From: Paraburkholderia fungorum
Lineage (GTDB): Bacteria; Pseudomonadota; Gammaproteobacteria; Burkholderiales; Burkholderiaceae
Length of the DNA: 64,000 bases
Assembly (NCBI RefSeq): GCF_902833645.1
Contig: NZ_CADFGE010000002.1
Span: forward strand, 3,158-67,157
Direction: 5' to 3'
In this document: piece after piece, positions 1-8,198 of the stretch
How positions within the stretch are numbered: the stretch's first letter is position 1
Layout: every line of letters starts with the position of its first letter
Notes under the pieces: generated by a model
The model's database searches: none
What the model was told of the DNA's origin: nothing
Seen by the model: the letters and a program-made list of their open reading frames with translations, nothing else
Made by a program: the position numbers and the translations under genes

Positions 1-14
1 ACGACAACAAGTCA

Positions 15-129
15 TGCCTGATGACCATAGCGAGTCGGTCCCACCCCTTCCCATCCCGAACAGGACCGTGAAACGACTCCACGCCGATGATAGTGCGGAT
101 TCCCGTGTGAAAGTAGGTAATCGTCAGGC
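15..129 (+). rRNA. rrf: 5S ribosomal RNA
   Basis: This is the whole 5S rRNA, the small structural RNA of the large ribosomal subunit. The 5' end TGCCTGATGACCATAGCGAG pairs with the 3' end ATCGTCAGGC to close helix I. The internal CCCATCCCGAACAGG and GAAAGTAGG segments are the conserved loops of proteobacterial 5S RNAs. A strong terminator follows directly, so this is the distal end of an rrn operon whose 23S gene lies outside the window. The 3' end could be off by one or two bases. Confidence 0.95.
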
Positions 130-143
130 TCCCCTGCAGCATC

Positions 144-180
144 AGAAACCCCACCCCACAAAGGTGGGGTTTCTGCGTTT
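144..180 (+). terminator. Rho-independent terminator of the rRNA operon
   Basis: A perfect 12-bp stem (AGAAACCCCACC at 144-155, GGTGGGGTTTCT at 163-174) with a 7-base loop sits 14 bases after the 5S gene. The T tract is modest. The position shows it ends the rrn transcript. It may also limit read-through from the opposite-strand operon that ends at 213. Confidence 0.85.
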
Positions 181-212
181 ACGCACACCGGAAATTCCGG
201 CAGGCACGCCGC

Positions 213-1373
213 TCACTCCTTGCCGATCCGCAGCGCGTTTGCGTAACCCGTCAGTTCCAGATACGCACGGCCCACGTCCGCACCGTCGCGGCTCACCCGC
301 ACTGCACCTTCCCAGTACACCGCGCCGGTCGACTCGCGCGAATCAAGTTCCTGATCGTCCATCAATGGATCGAGGCGCCATGTAAGCTCGCCGGTCTTGA
401 CCGTCATCGAGACGGGATAAGACGTGTTCGTGCGTGGCGATCTCCATGTGCGAACCGGAATGAAGTCGACCTGATTCTGATTGAATGTCGTCATTCGGCC
501 ATCGCGATTTCTGAGTGCTGCATGCGCCCATATCGCATGTTCGTCGCGACTGCGAACCTTGAAAGCCATCAAGGCCGAACCATCCGTCAAATTGGCGCCG
601 AGCCAATCCCATCCGACTGCGTCGCTATCGAGCAGCGTGCTCGACCATTCGTGATCGAGCCACGCCGCGCCGGTCACGACCGTTTCCCCTGTCGATTTGC
701 TGCCTGCCGCAACCGGTCGAACGACGTTGCCGGTCACGCGCAATTGAGGCTCGCTGTAGTAGTAGCTCGCCTGCTCGGGCCGCGGGCCTTTTCGGGAATA
801 GCCCCGCTCACCCTGGATTAGCGGTGGCTGTGTCGGCGTCAACGCGAGGTGCAGCGCGAATCCGTTAGCGTCCGCTGTAACGTCGTAGTGGCCGTCACCG
901 GCACGGATGATTTTCCAAGCGTCGAGTTTGACATCGGTATTGTCCGGCTTTGCATACGCCAATCCGAAGCCCTGGCGGGCAATGCGCTGATCGTGGGCAA
1001 GATGGCCGAGTGCGGGATCGCTCAACGCGGCATGCGCAATGATCAATTGCGTCGGCGCGAACGCACTCGGATCGGCGGGGTCGTGGCCGGTTGCCGAGCG
1101 AAAGAAGGTGATCTGGAAACCGAGCGGCCGGTTGTCCGGCGTAGTGAGCCAGCCGGTTGCGTACCACCATTCGGTGCGAAAAGCCGGGTGTGCGCCGGTG
1201 TCTTGCGGAAAGACGATCGGATGATCCGGCGTGACCGCAGTGAACGCGGGTGCCGCGGCGAATGCCGGCGCGATGGCAAGAAAGCCCATGCAAAGCAATG
1301 CGGCGCGCGCCTTGGCGCTTGGCCGCCGCGCACTCACAACGCGAACCGTCATCGCACGCGGCAATCCCTTCAT
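213..1373 (-). CDS. attH: AttH-like secreted lipocalin-fold protein (carotenoid 1,2-hydratase family)
   Basis: A 386-residue secreted protein of the AttH/CrtC-like family, formerly annotated as predicted secreted hydrolases. An N-terminal hydrophobic signal segment ending near AFAAAPAF is followed by the family hallmarks HPAFRTEWWYATGWL and, further on, WLDHEWSS and GWDWLGANL. These belong to two lipocalin-like beta-barrel domains. The biochemical role is unsettled; family members are linked to the AttEFGH ABC system. The ATG at 1373 was chosen because it shares its A with the TGA of the upstream permease (TGATG), implying translational coupling. The frame stays open further upstream, but that part overlaps the permease. 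It is the last gene of the three-gene operon. Confidence 0.85.
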   Translation of the reverse strand: MKGLPRAMTVRVVSARRPSAKARAALLCMGFLAIAPAFAAAPAFTAVTPDHPIVFPQDTGAHPAFRTEWWYATGWLTTPDNRPLGFQITFFRSATGHDPADPSAFAPTQLIIAHAALSDPALGHLAHDQRIARQGFGLAYAKPDNTDVKLDAWKIIRAGDGHYDVTADANGFALHLALTPTQPPLIQGERGYSRKGPRPEQASYYYSEPQLRVTGNVVRPVAAGSKSTGETVVTGAAWLDHEWSSTLLDSDAVGWDWLGANLTDGSALMAFKVRSRDEHAIWAHAALRNRDGRMTTFNQNQVDFIPVRTWRSPRTNTSYPVSMTVKTGELTWRLDPLMDDQELDSRESTGAVYWEGAVRVSRDGADVGRAYLELTGYANALRIGKE

Positions 1374-3943
1374 CACCAATCCTCCTTCACCGCGCGCACC
1401 GCATCCACCGATACCGCGCCGCGTCCCGCAATCACCGCCGTCGAACACGACGAGGCCAGCATCACCAGCGCGACCGTGCCGAGCACGGTCCATGGAACGT
1501 GTAATGACATGCTCCAATGAAACGACTGCGGATTGACGACGAATACGAGGATCAGACTGATCGCGAATCCAAGCACAAACCCCATTGCGATACCACAAGC
1601 GGTGAGCATGCCGCCTTCAAGTGCAAGGATCGCGAGAACCTGCGAGCGGGTGACACCTACGTGTCGCAGCATGCCGAACTCGCGGGCCCGTGCGAGCGTC
1701 TGCGCGGAAAACGTCGCCGCCACGCCGAACAGGCCGATGACGATCGCGACGCCCTCGAGAAGATAAGTGACGGCGAAACTTCGATCGAAAATTACCAGCG
1801 TATGCGCGCGAATTTCACCCGGCTGCGACAGCTCCAGCGATGCACCGAAGGGCAGTGCACGCAGGCCGCTCATCACACGTTCGACACTCGTCCCCGGTAG
1901 AACCGTGACAGCCACATCCGTCGCGTTCGTGTCGCCGGTCAGGCGCCGGTAATCCGGAAGCCGTATCTGGATTGCGCCCGTCTGGCGCGCGTAATCACGC
2001 CAGATGCCGGCCACGACAAACACGTGGCCGCGCTCGCCGAGTGGCAACTGCAAGCGCTGGCCAAGCTTATATCCATACAGATCGACCATTGCTTCGGAGA
2101 CCCAAACAGGTGTTTCTCCGTCGTGAAGTTGGGAGGGCGGCAATACCGCTCCGGTCATCTGCAGATTCGCGCCCGGATCGGCGGCATCGATTTTACGCGC
2201 GAGCAGGGCGACCTCGGGGCGTGCCGGATCGAGCGTGAGATGCGAGAAGCGCGCGAACGCGGCGGTCTTGATGCCGGGCACACTGGCCAGCAGTGCCTGT
2301 TCGTCGGGGCGCAAGCCACCGGTATCGCCATTCGGCGCCACGCGAACGTACAGATCGGCGGAGAGCAGGTGGCCTAACCAGTCTTCGACAGAAACGCGGA
2401 AGCTGGCCACCATGATGGCCATCGCGACGATCAGCGCAAAGCTCGACAGCACGCCGCCCATTGCGATCGATGCGTGGCCCGGCGCATTCGCGAGACGCGC
2501 CAATGCCAAAGTGTTCGCCGCGCTGGCGCGACGCCGCGCGCCAAGCGCACGGTTCGCTGCACCAAAGATCGAAGCGGTCACGCGCGGCATCAGCGCAATC
2601 CCACCGATCAGTAGTAGAGCGACGGCCAGATAGCCGCCGATCGGCATGTCGAACAGAGGCGGCGCCTGCGTGAGAGCGCCGGCAACCAGCAGACAACCCA
2701 GCGCGGGCCACGGCGTAGCCAGTTGCGCCAGGGCGCCTTCTTCGGCGCCGGCTTTGAGCGCCGCCGCAGGCCGCGCATGCGCTGCCTCCAACGCGGGGGC
2801 AAGACTGCCCAATACCGACACGGCGACGCCGAGCGTCAGAAACAGTGCGCTCGCCAGCGGCTCGAAGCCGACGTGCGGTTGCACGCCGGGAAAGTAGCCG
2901 CCACCCAGATCGCTGCCGAAAAAGCGCAACGCGCCGCTCGCCAGCGCATAGCCGAGCGCAAGCCCGGACAGTGAACCGAGCAGGCCGAGCAGCGCGCCTT
3001 CCATCAGGATCTGACGCAGCAACTGACCACGCGTCAAGCCAAGCACCCGCAGCATCGCAAACTGCGCGCGGCGCCGCACGACACCTAGCGCCTGCGTCGA
3101 AAACACGAGGAACGCGCCAGTGAAAAGCGCCACCAGTGCGAGCACATTCATGTTGATCCGATAAGCGCGCGACAGACGATCGGTGCGGCTTTCGGCATCG
3201 CGTGTTTCGGCGATCACCCACCGGTTGCCGAGTCGCGCCTGCAGATCACGCTTGAAGCGTTCGCGATCGACACCGCGTTCGAGTTGCACGTCGACACGCG
3301 ACAGCTTGCCGACCTTGCCGAACTGCCACTGCGCGGCGGCAATGTCCATCACTGCGAGCCGCTGCCCAGGCCGGGTTCTCACGAGACCGCCGGCCACGCG
3401 CAAGTGCACGATCGATGTGCCGCTTTGCAGTGCCACGTCATCGCCGATCTTCACCTTCAACCACTGCTGCGCCGCGGTCGAAAGAAACACCGTATTGGCG
3501 GCGAGCGTATCGAACGGCCGCTCCGGCGCCGGCACGCCGATCAGTTCCGGCGCAATGCGGCTTGCCTTGAACACGTCGATGCCGAGCACGGGCAGCGCGG
3601 CATTCCGATCCGGCACGGTGACATCGAGAGCGAGTACTGGACTCGCCAGCGCGACACCCGGCTCGGTCGACAGGCGCGGATAGATGGACTCGTCGATCAA
3701 GGGCTGGGCGCCGCGCACCTGCAGATCGGCCTCGCCCGAGAGACTACGGGCCGCCGCCGAGAATTCATTGAAGGCCGCGCTGTTGATCAACTGAACGGCA
3801 TAGCCCAGCGCGACACCGAGCGCGATCGTTGCAATTGCAACCAGGGCGCGGCCGCGATGACTGCGCCACTCGGCGCTCAACAGCCAGCGCGCGAGCAGGC
3901 GATGGCCTCGAATTCGCTGTAGCGGGCGTGGATCAGCGTGCAT
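1373..3943 (-). CDS. ABC transporter permease with two FtsX/MacB-type modules (AttF-AttG fusion)
   Basis: An 856-residue integral membrane protein of the FtsX/LolC/MacB permease class. There is one N-terminal helix (ALVAIATIALGVALGYAV), a periplasmic domain, a first bundle of three helices containing a conserved LRVLGLTRGQL-type cytoplasmic loop, and then a second complete module. The second module ends with the equivalent loop (FGMLRHVGVTRSQVLAI) and three helices. Two full modules in one chain correspond to the AttF and AttG permeases of agrobacterial AttEFGH. With the ATPase upstream it should form an extrusion-type rather than import-type ABC complex. The start MHADP gives an 11-base overlap with the ATPase gene; an in-frame start at 4024 would overlap by more and is less likely. 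The substrate is unknown. Confidence 0.85.
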   Translation of the reverse strand: MHADPRPLQRIRGHRLLARWLLSAEWRSHRGRALVAIATIALGVALGYAVQLINSAAFNEFSAAARSLSGEADLQVRGAQPLIDESIYPRLSTEPGVALASPVLALDVTVPDRNAALPVLGIDVFKASRIAPELIGVPAPERPFDTLAANTVFLSTAAQQWLKVKIGDDVALQSGTSIVHLRVAGGLVRTRPGQRLAVMDIAAAQWQFGKVGKLSRVDVQLERGVDRERFKRDLQARLGNRWVIAETRDAESRTDRLSRAYRINMNVLALVALFTGAFLVFSTQALGVVRRRAQFAMLRVLGLTRGQLLRQILMEGALLGLLGSLSGLALGYALASGALRFFGSDLGGGYFPGVQPHVGFEPLASALFLTLGVAVSVLGSLAPALEAAHARPAAALKAGAEEGALAQLATPWPALGCLLVAGALTQAPPLFDMPIGGYLAVALLLIGGIALMPRVTASIFGAANRALGARRRASAANTLALARLANAPGHASIAMGGVLSSFALIVAMAIMVASFRVSVEDWLGHLLSADLYVRVAPNGDTGGLRPDEQALLASVPGIKTAAFARFSHLTLDPARPEVALLARKIDAADPGANLQMTGAVLPPSQLHDGETPVWVSEAMVDLYGYKLGQRLQLPLGERGHVFVVAGIWRDYARQTGAIQIRLPDYRRLTGDTNATDVAVTVLPGTSVERVMSGLRALPFGASLELSQPGEIRAHTLVIFDRSFAVTYLLEGVAIVIGLFGVAATFSAQTLARAREFGMLRHVGVTRSQVLAILALEGGMLTACGIAMGFVLGFAISLILVFVVNPQSFHWSMSLHVPWTVLGTVALVMLASSCSTAVIAGRGAVSVDAVRAVKEDW

Positions 3944-4682
3944 CGTCGGCTGAACGCGCAGTGGATCGAATAGCGGGTGGCGAGCCGGAAACGGTGTTGC
4001 GTCCCGGTGACGCGTGCAAACCACCGTCGCTCAGAATCAGGATGCGGTCTGCGACGGCCGCGGCTGCTTCCGAGTGCGTGACCATGATAGTGGCCGCACC
4101 GGTGGCTTTGCTTTGCGCGCGGAACAGGCCGAGCACGTCGTGGGCGGTATCGGGGTCGAGATTGCCGGTGGGTTCGTCGGCGAGAATCAGTTTCGGATGA
4201 TGCACGAGCGCCCGCGCAATGGCGACACGCTGCAACTCGCCGCCCGACAACTGCCGCGGAAAATCATCGCCACGGCCGCCCAGGCCGACGGCCGCGAGCA
4301 TATCGAGCGCGCCGGCCGTGGGCAGGTCGTTTAGCAGTAGTGGCAGCGCGACGTTCTGCGCCAACGTGAGATGGGGCAATACGTGGAACGCCTGAAACAC
4401 GAAGCCCAGCTTTTGCCGGCGCAACCGCGTTGCCGCGTTGTCATCCAGCTGCGAGACCGTGCTGCCGTCGATGATCACGTCGCCGCTATCCGCGCTGTCC
4501 AAGCCCGCAATCAGATTGAGCAACGTCGATTTGCCGACGCCTGAGTCTCCCATGATCGCGACGAATTCACCCGGCGCGAGCTTGAAATCGAGGTGCGCCA
4601 GCACAACGCGGCCGGCGCCGTAGGTCTTGCCGAGTTCGCGGCATTCGAGCGCGGGAACGACACCTTCATCATAAAGCAGCAT
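3933..4682 (-). CDS. LolD/MacB-type ABC transporter ATPase (AttE-like)
   Basis: A 249-residue ATP-binding subunit that powers the double-FtsX permease encoded immediately downstream. It shows Walker A GDSGVGKST, a Q-loop in VFQAFHVLPHL, the signature LSGGELQRVAIARAL and Walker B LILADEPTGNLDPDT with the catalytic Glu and the H-loop MVTHS. The spacing is typical of LolD-class exporters. The chosen start MLLYDEG has no clear Shine-Dalgarno; an upstream in-frame ATG at 4751 is possible, but its extension is not family-like. It is the first gene of the operon and its stop overlaps the permease start. Confidence 0.88.
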   Translation of the reverse strand: MLLYDEGVVPALECRELGKTYGAGRVVLAHLDFKLAPGEFVAIMGDSGVGKSTLLNLIAGLDSADSGDVIIDGSTVSQLDDNAATRLRRQKLGFVFQAFHVLPHLTLAQNVALPLLLNDLPTAGALDMLAAVGLGGRGDDFPRQLSGGELQRVAIARALVHHPKLILADEPTGNLDPDTAHDVLGLFRAQSKATGAATIMVTHSEAAAAVADRILILSDGGLHASPGRNTVSGSPPAIRSTARSADDAR

Positions 4683-4751
4683 GCGGTATCCGATAGGTCT
4701 GGCCGGCGAGGGCGGCATCGAGCCGTGCGAAGAAACTGCGCTAATGCGCAC

Positions 4752-5341
4752 GTATGCCGGCCCCTGAACCGCCGAAGTATATGCGGGTTCTGTAAGGCTC
4801 GCAGGCTACGTTGCCATCGCCTGATACCTGTCTGAAAGCAGGCGGGCGAGTCGGCCGTGCAGGCATTTTTGAGCGCATACCGGTGTTTCTTTAGAGTGCC
4901 GGATCAAAAAAAATTTCTGTTCGCGACCGCGCTAAATTTTTGCCGGCAGCCCGAAATCAGGCCCGAAGGCATGTTCTGCGCCTGCATGAACTATTCCGGT
5001 GCAAGCCTCGCGGGAAAGCATTCCTGCAAGAGTGCTTAATTGGCGGGCTATTGCTTTCTTCTGCATGCAAAAAGCATGGGCGATAACCTGTTGGGGCGAA
5101 TTTGTGCGTCTGCACATTTTTCGCTATTTCGCAAGCGTGGACGTGACAACAATGCATTGCCAAGGGCGTTGCAGCGTTGTTGCGCTGCAAAAGTATTCTT
5201 ATCTTGGTAATCTCCCACCCTTGGTCATTCGACTGCGGGTAAACGCGAAGCGGGCAGCACCGCTTCGGCGTCAAATTCAGCGAAATCCAGCCTACAGATC
5301 CATTTCAATGCTTTCGTTTTCGAAGGCGTTGGAGCGGCGTT
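4752..5341. other. Intergenic region between divergent att operon and nuoM-like gene
   Basis: About 590 bases without a convincing gene. It is richer in A+T than its surroundings, with an A8 run near 4907-4914 and several T tracts, as expected for a control region serving two divergent units. Short open frames here lack ribosome-binding sites and family features. No operator palindrome or confident promoter could be assigned. Confidence 0.5.
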
Positions 5342-6922
5342 TTGTATTTCAAGTTTTCAACAGAACACATGCCATTGCCTCCGCTTCTTAGCCTACTCAT
5401 CTGGATCCCTATTGTCGCCGGCCTGGTGGTTTTGCGTGCCGGATCTGACGCGGCACGTAGTCGCACGCGATGGCTCGCGCTGATCGGCGCGATTGCCGGC
5501 TTCCTGCCGGTGATCCCGCTCGTGTCGAACTTCCGCAACGACGTGACGTCGATGCAGTTCGTCGAGAACGTTCGCTGGTCGCCTACGTTGGACATCGCAT
5601 GGCATGTGGGCGTGGACGGGATTTCGCTGTGGCTCGTCGCGCTGACCGCGCTGACCACGATCATCATCGTGGTCGCTTCATGGGAGTCGATCACCGAGCG
5701 TACCGCGCAGTACTTCGGCTCCTTCCTGATGCTGTCGGGTTTCATGCAGGGCGTCTTCACGTCGATGGACGGCATGCTGTTCTTCATCTCGTTCGAAGCG
5801 ACGCTGATTCCGCTGTACCTGCTGATCGGAACGTGGGGCAATTCGAACCGCTCGTATGCCGCGGTGAAGTTCTTCTTTGTCTCGTTCCTCGGCTCGCTGA
5901 TGATGCTGATGTCGATGCTGTACCTGTACAGCCAGACGCACAGCTTCGATCTCGCGTTGTGGCGCGAAACGCATCTGGGCACCTGGGCGCAGGTGCTGGT
6001 GTTCCTCGGTTTCCTGGCCGCGTTTGGCGTCAAGGTGCCGATGTGGCCGCTGCATACGTGGCTGCCGGACGTCCACCTCGACGGCCCGACCGGCGCCGCC
6101 GTGATGATCGGCATGCTCAAGCTGGGCGGTTACGGTCTGCTGCGTTTCGCGTTGCCGATCGCGCCGCAGGCGAGCCACTTCTTCGCGCCGATGATGATCA
6201 CGCTCTCGCTGGTGGCGGTGATCTATTCGAGCCTGCTGGCGCTCGTGCAGACCGACATGCGCCGCCTGCTCGCATATTCGACGATCGCCCACATGGGGCT
6301 CGTGACGCTTGGCCTGTTCGTCTTCAACCGCATCGGCCAGGCGGGTGCAATCGTGCAGATGCTGTCGTACGGCGTGGTTTCCGGCGCGATGCTGCTGTGC
6401 ACGGGCATGCTCTACGACCGCACCAAGACCGCTTCGATTGCGGAATACGGTGGCGTCGCCAATACCATGCCGCGCTTCGCCGCCTTCGTGATGCTGTTCT
6501 CGATGGCCAATATCGGCCTGCCGGGGACCTCGGGTTTTGTCGGCGAATTCATGGTGTTGATGGGGGCGATCCGTTTCAATTTCTGGATCGGCGCAATCGC
6601 GGCCACGACGTTGGTCCTGAGCGCGGCCTACACGCTGTGGATGTACAAACGCGTGATTTTCGGCGCGATTGCCAACGCACGTGTCGCGAAGCTGCAGGAC
6701 CTCGGCAAGCGCGAGTTCGTGCTGCTCGGCGCGATGGCTTTGCTGGTGCTGGCCATCGGTATCAATCCGAAGCCGTTCACCGATGCGATCGATCCGTCGG
6801 TCGGGACGCTGCTGGCTCAATCGGAACGGAGCGCACATCCTTCGGATTCCGTACCGGTTGACGGTGGCGAACATCTGCAGGCGGCGGCGCCCGCAACGGT
6901 GGCGGCACGCACGCCAGGCTGA
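5342..6922 (+). CDS. Orphan NuoM-like proton-translocating subunit (complex I subunit M paralogue)
   Basis: About 526 residues and roughly 14 predicted membrane helices of the NuoM/Mrp antiporter-like family. The channel Glu (FEATLIPLYLL) and the Lys in MLKLGGYG are kept, as is SGFVGEFM. Three family positions differ. The TM7 segment before that Lys is two residues shorter than in complex I NuoM (PTGAAVMIGMLK). The Lys usual in DIKRLIAY is Arg (DMRRLLAYS). The His of the MIxHG motif is Tyr (MLSYGVV). No other nuo genes are nearby, and a terminator separates it from cyoABCD. GGAG at 5331 favours the TTG start at 5342; an ATG at 5369 is the alternative. The C-terminal 40 residues are low-complexity. 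Role unknown; it may have left complex I. Confidence 0.8.
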   Translation: MYFKFSTEHMPLPPLLSLLIWIPIVAGLVVLRAGSDAARSRTRWLALIGAIAGFLPVIPLVSNFRNDVTSMQFVENVRWSPTLDIAWHVGVDGISLWLVALTALTTIIIVVASWESITERTAQYFGSFLMLSGFMQGVFTSMDGMLFFISFEATLIPLYLLIGTWGNSNRSYAAVKFFFVSFLGSLMMLMSMLYLYSQTHSFDLALWRETHLGTWAQVLVFLGFLAAFGVKVPMWPLHTWLPDVHLDGPTGAAVMIGMLKLGGYGLLRFALPIAPQASHFFAPMMITLSLVAVIYSSLLALVQTDMRRLLAYSTIAHMGLVTLGLFVFNRIGQAGAIVQMLSYGVVSGAMLLCTGMLYDRTKTASIAEYGGVANTMPRFAAFVMLFSMANIGLPGTSGFVGEFMVLMGAIRFNFWIGAIAATTLVLSAAYTLWMYKRVIFGAIANARVAKLQDLGKREFVLLGAMALLVLAIGINPKPFTDAIDPSVGTLLAQSERSAHPSDSVPVDGGEHLQAAAPATVAARTPG

Positions 6923-7021
6923 TCAGCGCGAAGCGTTGAGCAGGTGCAGCATTCGTTGCATGAATGCGGCCTTTTCCTGACGCGATTTTCGCTCCGATAA
7001 ACGTCCTTTTCCGAGCATCCG

Positions 7022-7055
7022 ACGCAGCACGATCATCCAGATCGTGCTGCGTTTT
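7022..7055 (+). terminator. Rho-independent terminator after the nuoM-like gene
   Basis: A perfect 13-bp stem (ACGCAGCACGATC at 7022-7034, its complement at 7040-7052) has a 5-base loop and is followed by TTTT. It separates the nuoM-like transcript from the cyo operon. A second GC hairpin (7084-7090 with 7093-7099) lies just downstream but lacks a T tract. Confidence 0.85.
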
Positions 7056-7257
7056 ATCGCTTGTTTAAAGGGACTTTCGTGATCCGGCGGCTCCGCCGGT
7101 AGCGTGTGATTGAGCACAGCGGACCATCACGCGCATTCAGGCATGCGACAACATGTCGCGCGGTGTTGCGACGCAATAGATTGTTGCAAAACTGTGTGTT
7201 TATATCCGTTCGACGACCCCTTATTATGCGATCGCTTATAAAAAGGAGAGCGGTCGA

Positions 7258-7299
7258 ATGACGTTCGTTGAAGTCGTAGAAAGAAGGCAATGGATATGA
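7258..7299 (+). CDS. 13-residue leader peptide translationally coupled to cyoA
   Basis: A 13-codon reading frame, MTFVEVVERRQWI, starts at ATG 7258 behind a strong AAGGAG (7243-7248). It ends with TGA at 7297-7299, which overlaps the cyoA ATG at 7296 in an ATGA arrangement. The AGAAGG preceding cyoA lies inside this frame. Ribosomes reaching the leader stop could re-initiate on cyoA, so the leader probably sets or conditions oxidase synthesis. There is no family match and it may have no function as a peptide. It is called from the Shine-Dalgarno, the exact overlap and the position; conservation was not checked. Confidence 0.55.
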   Translation: MTFVEVVERRQWI

Positions 7300-8195
7300 A
7301 AGGAAAGACTCTGCGAGGGTCGACAAGTTTCCTTTCCACCGGCCTCGTGTTGTTGCTCTCGGGTTGCAGCAACCTCGATATTTTGAATCCGAAGGGGAGT
7401 GTGGGGCTGGCCGAACGTGAGCTGATTGCGACGTCGACCTGGGCCATGCTGATCGTGGTGGTTCCGGTTATCGCGCTCACGCTGCTGTTCGCATGGCGCT
7501 ACCGCGCTTCGAACAAAAATGCCGAATACCGACCGGGCTGGGTGCATTCGACCGGTATCGAAATCGCCATCTGGACGATCCCGACGCTGATCATTCTGTT
7601 TCTCGCCGTGCTGACGTGGAAGAGCACGCACGAGCTCGATCCGTACAAGCCGCTCGAGTCGCAGGTGAAGCCGATCAACGTCGAAGTCGTCGCGCTCGAC
7701 TGGAAGTGGCTCTTCATCTATCCCGACCTCGGCATTGCCTCGGTGAACCAGTTGGCGTTCCCGGTCGGCACGCCGGTCAACTTCGTCATCACGTCCGACA
7801 CGGTGATGAACTCCTTCTTCATTCCGCAACTCGGCGGCCAGATCTACGCGATGGCGGGTATGCAAACGCGTCTGCATCTGATCGCCGACGAAGCCGGCAA
7901 TTACGCGGGCACTGCGGCGAACTTCAGCGGCCGGGGATTTTCGGACATGAAGTTCCGCGCGCTCGCCACCTCGCCTGAAGAGTTCAATGCGTGGGTCGCC
8001 AAGGTACGCGCCTCGTCCGACCGTCTCGACATGGACCGCTATCACGCGGTATCGGCGCCTACCGAGAAGGAGCCGGTGCGGTACTTCTCGTCGGTCGATC
8101 CAAAGCTCTTTCACAACATCGTTGCCCGATACAACAACGGTAACGTCCTCGACAACATGAAAGACGCTAACTGTGCGCCAAAGGGTAAGGGGTAA
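7296..8195 (+). CDS. cyoA: Cytochrome bo3 ubiquinol oxidase subunit II
   Basis: A 299-residue lipoprotein subunit of the haem-copper ubiquinol oxidase. An N-terminal signal with lipobox LLLSGC is followed by two membrane helices and a periplasmic cupredoxin domain. The region that carries the CuA ligands in cytochrome c oxidases reads TAANFSGRGFSDMKF, with no Cys, as expected for a quinol-oxidising enzyme. The ATG at 7296 is preferred over 7290 because AAGAAGG is then eight bases away and the leader stop overlaps. It is the first structural gene of cyoABCD; cyoB starts four bases after its stop codon. Confidence 0.95.
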   Translation: MKGKTLRGSTSFLSTGLVLLLSGCSNLDILNPKGSVGLAERELIATSTWAMLIVVVPVIALTLLFAWRYRASNKNAEYRPGWVHSTGIEIAIWTIPTLIILFLAVLTWKSTHELDPYKPLESQVKPINVEVVALDWKWLFIYPDLGIASVNQLAFPVGTPVNFVITSDTVMNSFFIPQLGGQIYAMAGMQTRLHLIADEAGNYAGTAANFSGRGFSDMKFRALATSPEEFNAWVAKVRASSDRLDMDRYHAVSAPTEKEPVRYFSSVDPKLFHNIVARYNNGNVLDNMKDANCAPKGKG

Positions 8196-8198
8196 CGC

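Noticed and set aside
14..385. Plus-strand open frame of 123 codons across the 5S rRNA
   Set aside because: It overlaps the 5S gene and its terminator and then runs antisense to attH. It has no ribosome-binding site and no family resemblance.
4857..5039. Short frame upstream of the nuoM-like gene
   Set aside because: No Shine-Dalgarno, low-complexity translation, and it lies in a region that looks like a divergent control region.
5060..5080. CTGCATGCA near the nuoM-like gene as a further copy of the TCTGCAWTGCAGA palindrome
   Set aside because: The odd-centred spacing and the outer GA are missing. It is an unrelated even palindrome (TGCATGCA).
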